A stretch of DNA of 11,339 nt from CALRGL01 sp964374035 (GTDB lineage: Bacteria > Patescibacteriota > Patescibacteriia > UBA9934 > GWF2-40-263). The position numbers were made by a program, and so were the translations under genes. The notes beneath the pieces were generated by a model that saw nothing but the letters and a program-made list of their open reading frames with translations, was not told the origin of the DNA and ran no database searches. The stretch lies in assembly GCA_964374035.1 (NCBI GenBank), contig CAYJWY010000028.1, forward strand, positions 1 through 11,339. The letters run 5' to 3'. Positions 5,892 through 11,339 of the stretch are shown here, piece by piece. Positions within the stretch are counted from its first letter, which is position 1, and the number at the start of each line of letters is the position of its first letter.

Positions 5892-6779
5892 TTAGTGAGG
5901 GGCGAATTTGCTTGGATTCGGGTGGCCGGCGAGCTCGGCGAAGGTGCGCAGGCAAGGTTGAAATATGTTGGTACTGCCAAAGGTCGTGAACAACGCATGG
6001 AGCCAGAGCGGGCTGTCGACGTATTGACAGAGCATGCCAGCAAATGAAACACCCCATGCGTTTGCAAGTCGGCACTGTGCGGCATAGGCCGGTGACTCAT
6101 CATGCCACATATGTGTGCAAGCGAACGCTTGCGTGACTGTTGTCAAACCGCGTTCGAAGTCTCTGCGCATCCTTGCGAGTTTTCGATAATCTGCGTCCCC
6201 GTGGATCCACTGTTTGTAATGTTGGAACTCGTGATACATGAGGAGCATCGCGTCGATGATCTGGTCGTTGGTCTGAAGCCCTGCCAGCCAGGTTGGATTC
6301 AGACTTAGAACGAGATTCTCGTTCTTCGTTGGGAATTCGACTGAATCTCCGACCAGCTCGTCCCCGCGAATGATTTGAAATATCGCGGCGATCTCAGGAC
6401 GAGTTTGATAGTTCAGTATGATTTCCCTTTTTTCCAAGACGCGAAGCAAGTCAACGCGAATGTCCGGATGCGGATGCTGTAAAATCAGCGCCTCCACTCG
6501 AAGTGACAACGAGATTGGATCCCATCCCTTGAAGATCGAGTTATGGCCGTCGTGAATGACAGGCGGAAGTTTTTGTACCTCCGGACGATTCGTTGCGATC
6601 GCCACTCGGCTCGGCGGTGGCGGCAAGGGCCAGTCATCATTTTGCGTGACGGCGCTGACTGGCGGGCTCTTGGTTGAAATGATGAGCTCGGACCTGATGT
6701 ACTGATGTCTGGTGTAGACGAGTACGAGGATCAGAGCGGTGCCGAAGAACATCCATTTCCAAGGAAAACGATTCTTCAT
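5892..6779 (-). CDS. Membrane-anchored extracytoplasmic protein with an HEXXH motif, putative metallopeptidase
   Basis: I do not recognise the family. With ATG 6779 as start the protein has 295 residues. This start is chosen over a TTG 27 nt upstream because AGGA lies 6 nt before it and the product then begins with a normal signal anchor: MKNRFPWKWM and a hydrophobic helix (about residues 8-22). A proline-rich linker (WPLPPPPSR, about 50-58) follows. The main domain carries MYHEFQHYKQW with H183, E184 and H187, the zinc-binding HEXXH pattern of zincins, inside a predicted helix. E228 in HDESPAYAAQ, about 41 residues later, could be the third ligand as in gluzincin-type peptidases. Four cysteines (221, 236, 251, 276) could form disulfides outside the membrane. 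The gene is monocistronic with its own terminator. Peptidase activity is an inference from the motif. A non-catalytic zinc protein is possible. Confidence 0.65.
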   Translation of the reverse strand: MKNRFPWKWMFFGTALILVLVYTRHQYIRSELIISTKSPPVSAVTQNDDWPLPPPPSRVAIATNRPEVQKLPPVIHDGHNSIFKGWDPISLSLRVEALILQHPHPDIRVDLLRVLEKREIILNYQTRPEIAAIFQIIRGDELVGDSVEFPTKNENLVLSLNPTWLAGLQTNDQIIDAMLLMYHEFQHYKQWIHGDADYRKLARMRRDFERGLTTVTQAFACTHMWHDESPAYAAQCRLANAWGVSFAGMLCQYVDSPLWLHALFTTFGSTNIFQPCLRTFAELAGHPNPSKFAPH

Positions 6780-6811
6780 TGTTTTTCCTGTCAGTAAGTA
6801 TGACAACCAAG

Positions 6812-6840
6812 AATCTAGCCTTTCTAGCCATTTTTGTCTA
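6812..6840 (-). promoter_or_regulatory. Candidate promoter of the HEXXH-protein gene
   Basis: On the minus strand a -35-like TAGACA (6840 to 6835, 5 of 6 matches) and a -10-like TAGATT (6817 to 6812, 4 of 6) are separated by exactly 17 bp. The predicted transcript would begin near 6805, leaving a leader of about 26 nt that contains the AGGA site before ATG 6779. Confidence 0.45.
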
Positions 6841-6868
6841 GATGCTTATCCGATCTATTGACATTCCA

Positions 6869-6897
6869 TTGACTTTATCCTCGATCTGTGCCATACT
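6869..6897 (+). promoter_or_regulatory. Candidate promoter of the RRM protein gene
   Basis: TTGACT (6869-6874) and CATACT (6892-6897) are 17 bp apart, and TG precedes the -10 by one base as in extended -10 promoters. A perfect TTGACA at 6858-6863 also exists, but nothing at the right distance from it resembles a -10. Transcription from about 6904 would leave a leader of about 75 nt. That leader carries a small hairpin, GAGC/GCTC (6962-6973), just before the ATG, and CTCTTGTT twice (6908-6915 and 6971-6978). Confidence 0.45.
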
Positions 6898-6978
6898 GAC
6901 CCTGCTTCTCTTGTTCGGTCCGTTAGGTACTTCGTAATAAGAGTAAGTGTTTAAATCATTTGAGCATTCGCTCTTGTT

Positions 6979-7230
6979 ATGAACAACAAACTATTTGTTG
7001 GTTCGCTCCCATGGGGTGTTGATGACGCCCAGCTCGGTGAGATGTTCGCCCCTTATGGCGAAGTCGTATCCGCTCGCGTTGTCACAGATCGCGACTCCGG
7101 TCGCTCCCGCGGATTCGGCTTTGTCGAATACGCAAGTGGAGACTCCGCCCAGGCAGCTATCGAGGCACTCGATGGTTCTATGGTCGAAGGCCGCGCCATC
7201 AACGTTTCTGTTGCTAAGCCTAAGGCTTAA
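6979..7230 (+). CDS. Single-RRM RNA-binding protein (bacterial Rbp type)
   Basis: This 83-residue protein is essentially one RNA recognition motif. RNP2 is KLFVGSL (residues 4-10) and RNP1 is RGFGFVEY (44-51), with the aromatic residues that stack on RNA in place. The two helices (DDAQLGEMFAPYG and DSAQAAIEALDG) and the last strand (RAINVSVAKPKA) complete the fold. It lacks the glycine-rich tail found in some cyanobacterial Rbp proteins. Such small RRM proteins in bacteria are thought to bind single-stranded RNA and are often linked to cold or stress responses, but the target here is unknown. It has its own promoter and strong terminator, and a leader of about 75 nt that could be a site of post-transcriptional control. 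The start is fixed by the fold, since residue 4 already belongs to RNP2. Confidence 0.93.
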   Translation: MNNKLFVGSLPWGVDDAQLGEMFAPYGEVVSARVVTDRDSGRSRGFGFVEYASGDSAQAAIEALDGSMVEGRAINVSVAKPKA

Positions 7231-7236
7231 GCTCGG

Positions 7237-7278
7237 AATCAAAAAACACTTCAGCGTAAGCTGGGGTGTTTTTTGATT
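7237..7278 (+). terminator. Strong terminator of the RRM protein gene
   Basis: A 19-bp stem, AATCAAAAAACACTTCAGC (7237-7255) with GCTGGGGTGTTTTTTGATT (7260-7278), contains two G-T wobbles and closes on a GTAA tetraloop. The T-run lies in the 3' arm. The stem is longer than a usual terminator. Confidence 0.85.
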
Positions 7279-7289
7279 GAGGGTTTTGA

Positions 7290-7369
7290 AAGTCTTGGAG
7301 TCATAAAGTTTTGGAGTCGTGCAGTTGTGCGAACTTCAACGACGTTATGACTCCAAGACTCCACGACTC
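7290..7369. repeat. Inverted repeat built from octanucleotide tandem units
   Basis: The arms AGTCTTGGAGTCATAA (7291-7306) and TTATGACTCCAAGACT (7345-7360) are a perfect 16-bp inverted repeat around a 38-nt spacer. The left arm and spacer divide into five consecutive 8-nt units: AAGTCTTG, GAGTCATA, AAGTTTTG, GAGTCGTG and CAGTTGTG (7290-7329). The right arm, read on the minus strand, gives GAGTCGTG, GAGTCTTG and GAGTCATA (7369 to 7346). A second pairing register, GAGTCGTG (7314-7321) with CACGACTC (7362-7369), is also possible. No coding potential was seen. Confidence 0.8.
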
Positions 7370-7374
7370 TAGCG

Positions 7375-7386
7375 TACACGCGTGTA
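7375..7386. repeat. 12-bp perfect palindrome TACACGCGTGTA
   Basis: TACACGCGTGTA reads the same on both strands and lies between the octamer repeat and the antiporter terminator. No adjacent promoter was found, so an operator role is unsupported. The rest of 7387-7415 shows only a small AAGCC/GGCTT inverted repeat. Confidence 0.5.
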
Positions 7387-7415
7387 AGCCAGGCTTCCAT
7401 GCATTTTTGTGAGTA

Positions 7416-7440
7416 AGAAAAACTCGGCTAATGGCCGAGT
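7416..7440 (-). terminator. Terminator of the antiporter gene, overlapping its stop codon
   Basis: On the minus strand ACTCGGC (7440 to 7434) pairs with GCCGAGT (7428 to 7422) across a CATTA loop, followed by TTTTTCTTAC. The first base of the stem is the last base of the TGA stop codon. Confidence 0.8.
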
Positions 7441-8648
7441 CAGACGGATGCTATCCGAGTTGTTTTTCTACCGATCAGAAGGCTAAGCAGAGGAGGTGTC
7501 ATGATTGTTGTCATAAGAACCATGATCATGCTGGCACCGAAGAGTTCTTGTGTGAGAATATGTTGTTGCAGTCCGATGGTCGCGAAGATGATTCCAACTT
7601 CTCCACGAGGCACCATGCCGACCCCAACGATTAGCCGATCGGATGTTAAAACGCATCCACACGCAAGTTTGCCCAGAACGGCAATGAGCGTAAAAGCTAT
7701 CCCATGAACTAGAACCGATGCATTTAGGAAGACTGTCGGATTGATGATGCATCCCGCATAGACAAAGAAGATGGGGCCAAACGCGGTGATCAGATTGTCA
7801 ATGAATTCCTCCACGGGTTTAACCTGTGCGTCGTGTTCTTTTCGTTGAAAGTACACTTCCTCAAGCGCGACTCCGGCAAAATAGGCACCGATAATGGCCG
7901 CAAGTCCGATTGCAAGTGCGGCCGCACCGTAGAGAATCATGAAGGAGATCACGATCGCTTCTCGTGCCTGGGCGTCCAGGGTTGCGAGTTTGGAAATGAG
8001 CCGTGGGGCAAGTCGATGACCAACAATAGGGACAATGACGATAAACAAACCAGCGCCTGAGAGTTGAAGAATGGTCGTGCCTATATCGACGGAATCTGGT
8101 TGATTCAAGGTGATGCAGATCGATAGGACGCACAGTCCCAGCACATCATCGATCACAGCGGCGCTGATGATGGTGCGTGCGTAGGATTCTTTGAGTACGC
8201 CAATTTCGCCAAGCACCGCGGCGGTGATTCCAACGGACGTTGCCGCAAAGACTCCACCTTGAAATAGCGCAACATGAAGATCGAAATCTGATGTGGTTAG
8301 AAGATAGGCCGCTCCCAATCCCATGGGTAGGAGAACACCAATCACCGCCACCTTCCAACCGAACCGTGCGTCGTCGAGAATGCTGTGAAGATTGCCTTCG
8401 AGCCCGGCTTTGAACAACAGAAGCATGGCTGCCAGTTCGGCCAGACCTCTGATAAACGCAATACCATCTTCTGAGCGCAGATCGGTTATGGTTTGTGTTC
8501 CGGTAAAAAGGATGCCGATGAGCAGACCGCCCAGCAGAGCTCCCAGAACACGAGGCTGTTTCATTTGTCGAGCCAGAGCTCCCATGATGACCGACAGCAG
8601 AATCGCCCCGCCGATCCACAACAGGTGATAGGCAAAATTTCCATGCAT
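7440..8648 (-). CDS. CPA2-family Na+/H+ antiporter (NapA/KefB-like membrane domain)
   Basis: This 402-residue membrane protein has about 12 or 13 hydrophobic segments across its length. It matches the CPA2 fold: LLLFKAGLEGNL (about 76-87), ATSVGITAAVL (136-146), the ion-binding AAVIDDVLGL with D167-D168, and MVPRGEVGIIF (345-355) with R348 and E350. The Asp-Asp pair is typical of electrogenic Na+/H+ exchangers such as NapA, whereas Kef-type potassium systems carry other residues at this place. There is no cytoplasmic RCK/TrkA-N domain after the membrane part, which also argues against a full KefB/KefC. Likely roles are sodium extrusion and pH balance. ATG 8648 is supported by AGGGAG 6 nt upstream. 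The gene is monocistronic with a terminator starting in its stop codon. The family is secure, the ion specificity inferred. Confidence 0.9.
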   Translation of the reverse strand: MHGNFAYHLLWIGGAILLSVIMGALARQMKQPRVLGALLGGLLIGILFTGTQTITDLRSEDGIAFIRGLAELAAMLLLFKAGLEGNLHSILDDARFGWKVAVIGVLLPMGLGAAYLLTTSDFDLHVALFQGGVFAATSVGITAAVLGEIGVLKESYARTIISAAVIDDVLGLCVLSICITLNQPDSVDIGTTILQLSGAGLFIVIVPIVGHRLAPRLISKLATLDAQAREAIVISFMILYGAAALAIGLAAIIGAYFAGVALEEVYFQRKEHDAQVKPVEEFIDNLITAFGPIFFVYAGCIINPTVFLNASVLVHGIAFTLIAVLGKLACGCVLTSDRLIVGVGMVPRGEVGIIFATIGLQQHILTQELFGASMIMVLMTTIMTPPLLSLLIGRKTTRIASV

Positions 8649-8751
8649 GGAGATCTCCCTCAGTCAGGTTGCGCACCAAAGTCTAGCAAATAAGACATTG
8701 CGTTGTACAGTGTGTGGTGATCCTATTACGCCGATTGTTTGGATTCGTCTA

Positions 8752-8780
8752 TTGCTTTTTCCTCAAAAAGATATGAGAAT
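8752..8780 (+). promoter_or_regulatory. Weak candidate promoter for znuACB
   Basis: TTGCTT (8752-8757) and GAGAAT (8775-8780) are 17 bp apart and lie 10 nt upstream of ATG 8791. If used, the leader would be only a few nucleotides long. No convincing Zur palindrome was seen in 8649-8790, so metal control of this operon cannot be read from the sequence. Confidence 0.25.
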
Positions 8781-8790
8781 ATGGGCATCT

Positions 8791-9735
8791 ATGAAAAAGC
8801 AATTTCTCGGTTTCATGGTCTTGATCCTGATCCTTATCCTTGCTGTGGCAGGCTTTCAGCTGTTCTCGACAACGGCACCTGTGAACGATGATAACAAACT
8901 CGATATCACAACCTCGTTTTATCCGCTTGCGGAATTTGCACGTCAGGTCGGTGGCGAGTTTGTTAACGTGACAAGTATTACACCCACAGGTGTAGAACCT
9001 CATGATTTTGAACCAACACCGCAAGTCCTTCTGAACATCTATCAGTCAGATCTTTTCATTTATAACGGAGGAGGAGTTGATGCGTGGGCATCAAAATTTG
9101 CATCAGGGTCACCTGGTATTGAGTCACTCAACATCAGTGAATTTATTTCAACCCTGTTGCCGGCTCTCACACAAGCAGATGCAGAGAATCCGGCTCTTGA
9201 GGAAGAAAGATTCGATGAACATTTTTGGTTGAGCCCAAAACTTGCTCAACAACAGGTGATCATCATTCGCGACCGATTGATATCCATCGATCCCGAACAT
9301 TCGCAAACCTATCGAACGAATGCAGAATTGTTTTTTGAACAGTTGGCCATGCTCGATCAAGATTATCAAACGGGTCTGGCGAATTGCGATCTTTCCGTGG
9401 CTGTAACCTCTCACGCCGCATTTGGTTATCTCGCCCGGGACTATCGCTTTGAACAGATTCCGATTGCCGGACTTTCGCCTGATGAAGAGCCTTCTGCCGG
9501 TGACATGGCCATGATTGCAAAGGAAGCGCAGGCAAGAAATGTATCGTATATTTTTTTCGAAACCCTCGTAAGTCCTAAACTTGCACAAACACTTGCGAGT
9601 GAAATTGGTGCAAAAACACTGGTGTTTAATCCGCTTGAGGGCCTCACTGATGAGGAGCGATTGCAGGGCAAGACATACCTCTCGATCATGAAAGATAATT
9701 TGGCAAATTTACGAACCGCCATGGCATGTCGGTAA
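8791..9735 (+). CDS. znuA: Zinc/manganese ABC transporter, substrate-binding protein
   Basis: This 314-residue cluster A-I binding protein captures the metal outside the membrane and delivers it to ZnuBC. MKKQFLGF and a hydrophobic stretch (to about residue 22) form a signal peptide or anchor without a lipobox cysteine. ATG 8791 is chosen because the frame opens further upstream (to 8647) with sequence unlike a signal peptide. ATG 8773 is a less likely alternative. The metal-binding histidines are H71 (VEPHDFEPTP), H144 (DEHFWLSP) and H208 (VTSHAAFGYLARDY). In VFNPLEGL an Asn stands where many homologues have the fourth-ligand Asp, which would leave a three-His zinc-type site. Before H144 the usual histidine-rich loop is replaced by an acidic segment (ENPALEEERFDE). 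The 3' end overlaps znuC by 10 nt. The exact metal (Zn or Mn) is not certain. Confidence 0.9.
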   Translation: MKKQFLGFMVLILILILAVAGFQLFSTTAPVNDDNKLDITTSFYPLAEFARQVGGEFVNVTSITPTGVEPHDFEPTPQVLLNIYQSDLFIYNGGGVDAWASKFASGSPGIESLNISEFISTLLPALTQADAENPALEEERFDEHFWLSPKLAQQQVIIIRDRLISIDPEHSQTYRTNAELFFEQLAMLDQDYQTGLANCDLSVAVTSHAAFGYLARDYRFEQIPIAGLSPDEEPSAGDMAMIAKEAQARNVSYIFFETLVSPKLAQTLASEIGAKTLVFNPLEGLTDEERLQGKTYLSIMKDNLANLRTAMACR

Positions 9736-10484
9736 TTCATCCTGCCATCGAAGTGTCGCATCTCACGTTTTCGAGAAACAACGACGTTCTTCTCGATGAC
9801 TTTTCGTTTACGGTTCAGCCTGGGGAATACGTTGCCGTGATTGGTCCAAACGGTGGAGGCAAGACGACGCTCTTGCGGATGCTACTTGGACTTACCAAAC
9901 CAACATCAGGAACGATCAAGATTTTCGGCGAGCCTGTGACCTCATCGAGGGCGCTTAGTCACGTCGGTTACATTCCACAGCGCGGTGGGTTGATCGACGC
10001 GATGTTTCCTGCGACCGCCGAGGAAGTCGTACGCGCCGGACGCACACAAGTCCATGGTTGGTTCAAGCGATTTGATGCAGACGACGAGAAACAAGTCGAC
10101 GCGGCTTTTGAAGTGATGGGACTCGCGCATTTGCGACATCGCGTCATTGCGTCGTTATCGGGAGGCGAACGTCAGCGTGTCTTGCTCGCTCGTGCACTCG
10201 CATCGAATCCAGGCCTGCTGATTCTTGACGAACCTGTCGACGGACTCGATCCGTTGTCACGAGAAGAATTTTACGGAACACTTAAACGTATCAACAAGGG
10301 AGGAACAGCGATTCTTTTTGTGACCCACGATGTCCACCGGATTTCCAAAGAAGCGGACTCGGCGATTTGTTTGCGCCATGAACTTGTGTGTCACGGAAAC
10401 AAGGCATGTGTGATTTCTGGAAACCAACTGAGAAACATGCGACACCATTCACGTAAGGAACTCGTAGAACATCACGGCGACTAA
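9726..10484 (+). CDS. znuC: Zinc/manganese ABC transporter, ATP-binding protein
   Basis: This 252-residue ATPase powers import through the ZnuB channel. All nucleotide-binding motifs are intact: Walker A GPNGGGKTT (40-48), Q-loop YIPQR with Q85, signature LSGGERQR (144-151), Walker B LLILDEP (164-170) and the switch histidine H201 in VTHD. Its length is usual for metal-type ABC ATPases. The C-terminal 45 residues are rich in His and Cys (CLRHELVCHGNKAC, MRHHSRKELVEHHGD), a feature seen in some ZnuC proteins that might sense or buffer metal. ATG 9726 lies inside the last codons of znuA (10-nt overlap), which points to coupled translation. One base separates its stop from the znuB start. Confidence 0.94.
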   Translation: MSVIHPAIEVSHLTFSRNNDVLLDDFSFTVQPGEYVAVIGPNGGGKTTLLRMLLGLTKPTSGTIKIFGEPVTSSRALSHVGYIPQRGGLIDAMFPATAEEVVRAGRTQVHGWFKRFDADDEKQVDAAFEVMGLAHLRHRVIASLSGGERQRVLLARALASNPGLLILDEPVDGLDPLSREEFYGTLKRINKGGTAILFVTHDVHRISKEADSAICLRHELVCHGNKACVISGNQLRNMRHHSRKELVEHHGD

Positions 10485-10485
10485 T

Positions 10486-11295
10486 ATGCTCGAACTTTTT
10501 CAATACGATTTCATGGTACGTGCGTTTCAAGCAGGGTTGGTGCTCGCGGTCGTTGCTCCAACGATCGGCATTTTCTTTGTCGTACGTCGTTACTCTGCCA
10601 TGGCTGACACGCTTGCCCACGTTTCACTTGCGGGTGTTGCCGGCGGACTTTTGCTCGGGATCTCTACGGTGTGGGCCGCACTGGTTGCGTGCATCATTGC
10701 GATCTTCGGCGTTGAACATTTGCGAGAACGTCGCGTGCTTTCTTCCGACACGGCTGTGTCACTCTTTTTGTTTGGTGGCCTCGCTCTGGGTGTTGTTTTG
10801 ATCGGACTGCATCCGGGCGGGGGAGTAAACGTAGCAAATTATTTGTTTGGAAGCATTCTCACGGTATCTAGCTCGGACGTGATCCAGATTGCGATCATCG
10901 GTCTCATCACGCTGGCGATCACGGCATTCTTTTGGTCCTCATTCTTTAGCATTTCTCTGGACGAAGATGTCGCCCAGGGCACGGGACTGCGCGTGCGTTT
11001 CTTTAATCGTATGCTTGCTGTTCTTGGCGCGGCTACGATCGCGATCTCGATCAATGTCGTGGGTGTGCTCCTCATCGGTGCCCTCATGGTGATCCCTGTT
11101 CTCGCGGCAATGCAGTTGCGCATGGGTTTTCGACAGACGTGGATGTGTTCGGTTTTGATTTCGGTGATGTCTGTCTTTTTTGGACTGATTTTGTCGTTTC
11201 TCTTGAACACGGCAAGTGGCGCAACGATTGTTCTTTGTTCGATTGTGTTTTTTCTTCTCGCGATGTTCACCTCAACGATGCGTGTGTCATCCTGA
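10486..11295 (+). CDS. znuB: Zinc/manganese ABC transporter, permease (ABC-3 family)
   Basis: This 269-residue integral membrane protein forms the metal channel as a dimer with ZnuC. About eight or nine hydrophobic segments are visible. Typical ABC-3 family signatures are FVVRRYSAMADTLAHVSLAGVA (about 31-52), SSDTAVSLFLFGGLALGVVLI (about 86-106) and VVGVLLIGALMVIPVLAA (about 192-209). The length is normal. Its ATG follows the znuC stop after a single base, so it is third in the znuA-znuC-znuB operon. The last codons, for V-S-S and stop, lie inside the first copy of a 20-bp tandem repeat, so the repeat supplies the stop codon and the native C-terminus may have been altered slightly. No downstream gene of the operon is visible before the window ends. 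Confidence 0.94.
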   Translation: MLELFQYDFMVRAFQAGLVLAVVAPTIGIFFVVRRYSAMADTLAHVSLAGVAGGLLLGISTVWAALVACIIAIFGVEHLRERRVLSSDTAVSLFLFGGLALGVVLIGLHPGGGVNVANYLFGSILTVSSSDVIQIAIIGLITLAITAFFWSSFFSISLDEDVAQGTGLRVRFFNRMLAVLGAATIAISINVVGVLLIGALMVIPVLAAMQLRMGFRQTWMCSVLISVMSVFFGLILSFLLNTASGATIVLCSIVFFLLAMFTSTMRVSS

Positions 11296-11339
11296 ACGGA
11301 ATGCTGTCATCCTGAACGGAATGCTGTCATCCTGAACGG
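11285..11339. repeat. 20-bp tandem repeat overlapping the znuB 3' end, cut by the window edge
   Basis: The unit TGTCATCCTGAACGGAATGC occurs at 11285-11304 and 11305-11324, and its first 15 bases again at 11325-11339, where the window stops. The copies are identical. The TGA of znuB (11293-11295) is inside unit 1. The core CATCCTGAACGG resembles short intergenic repeats dispersed in some bacterial genomes, an impression from memory only. The spacing differs from CRISPR because there are no variable spacers between the units. Confidence 0.9.

Noticed and set aside
2758..7345. Shared 8-mer AACGACGT in the intergenic elements at 2756-2807 and 7338-7345
   Set aside because: An 8-mer can occur by chance in 11 kb on both strands, and it also appears inside znuC (9780-9787), so a common origin is not supported.
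8647..8790. Upstream extension of znuA to an ATG at 8647
   Set aside because: The extra 48 residues do not look like a signal sequence and would overlap the start of the divergent antiporter gene. ATG 8791 gives a normal signal peptide.
11285..11339. CRISPR array
   Set aside because: The 20-bp units follow each other directly without unique spacers, and no cas gene is present.

Overview
The window looks like chromosomal DNA from a bacterium with a compact genome, moderate GC (around 50% by eye) and the standard code: TGA ends ndh, the antiporter gene and znuB. No gene gives a taxonomic name. Tight spacing, weak or absent Shine-Dalgarno sites on several genes, a lone RRM protein, a PDDEXK_5-like ORF beside a tRNA and a 'TCATCCTGAACGG' intergenic repeat would fit a Patescibacteria/CPR-type genome, but this is a low-confidence inference. 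All main genes look housekeeping or physiological. I see no phage, IS element, CRISPR array or defence island.

Layout. Positions 1-92 can fold into a long interrupted hairpin of unknown identity. It is followed by tRNA-Thr(UGU) at 126-201, a small PD-(D/E)XK nuclease-like ORF broken by an in-frame amber codon (208-606), and a complete zinc-ribbon ribosomal protein L33 gene (611-766). A terminator hairpin at 766-799 overlaps a strong promoter whose predicted transcript is essentially leaderless for a type II NADH dehydrogenase (812-1984). That gene overlaps the start of a YceI-family lipoprotein gene (1981-2712). A bidirectional terminator and a double inverted repeat separate this block from the convergent operon nrdB-nrdA (5715 to 2809, minus strand). 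This operon encodes class I ribonucleotide reductase and has two candidate NrdR boxes upstream.

Further right are a membrane-anchored HEXXH (zincin-like) protein of unknown family (5892-6779, minus), a single-RRM RNA-binding protein (6979-7230, plus) and a CPA2-type Na+/H+ antiporter (7440-8648, minus). Last comes an intact zinc/manganese ABC importer operon znuA-znuC-znuB (8791-11295, plus). Both convergent junctions (2713-2808 and 7231-7439) and the 3' end of znuB carry inverted or tandem repeats. The znuB stop codon lies inside the first copy of a 20-bp tandem repeat that runs off the window.

How the parts fit. NDH-2 oxidises NADH with a quinone acceptor, and YceI-family proteins bind polyisoprenoids, so ndh-yceI may be a small quinone or redox unit. 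NrdA lacks an ATP-cone, so control of dNTP synthesis may rest on transcription through the NrdR boxes. ZnuABC imports zinc or manganese, and possible users in the window include the zinc-ribbon L33 and the HEXXH protein. I did not find a convincing undescribed multi-gene system. The best leads are the amber-interrupted nuclease ORF beside the tRNA, the leaderless promoter nested in a terminator, the octanucleotide-built inverted repeat and the HEXXH protein.
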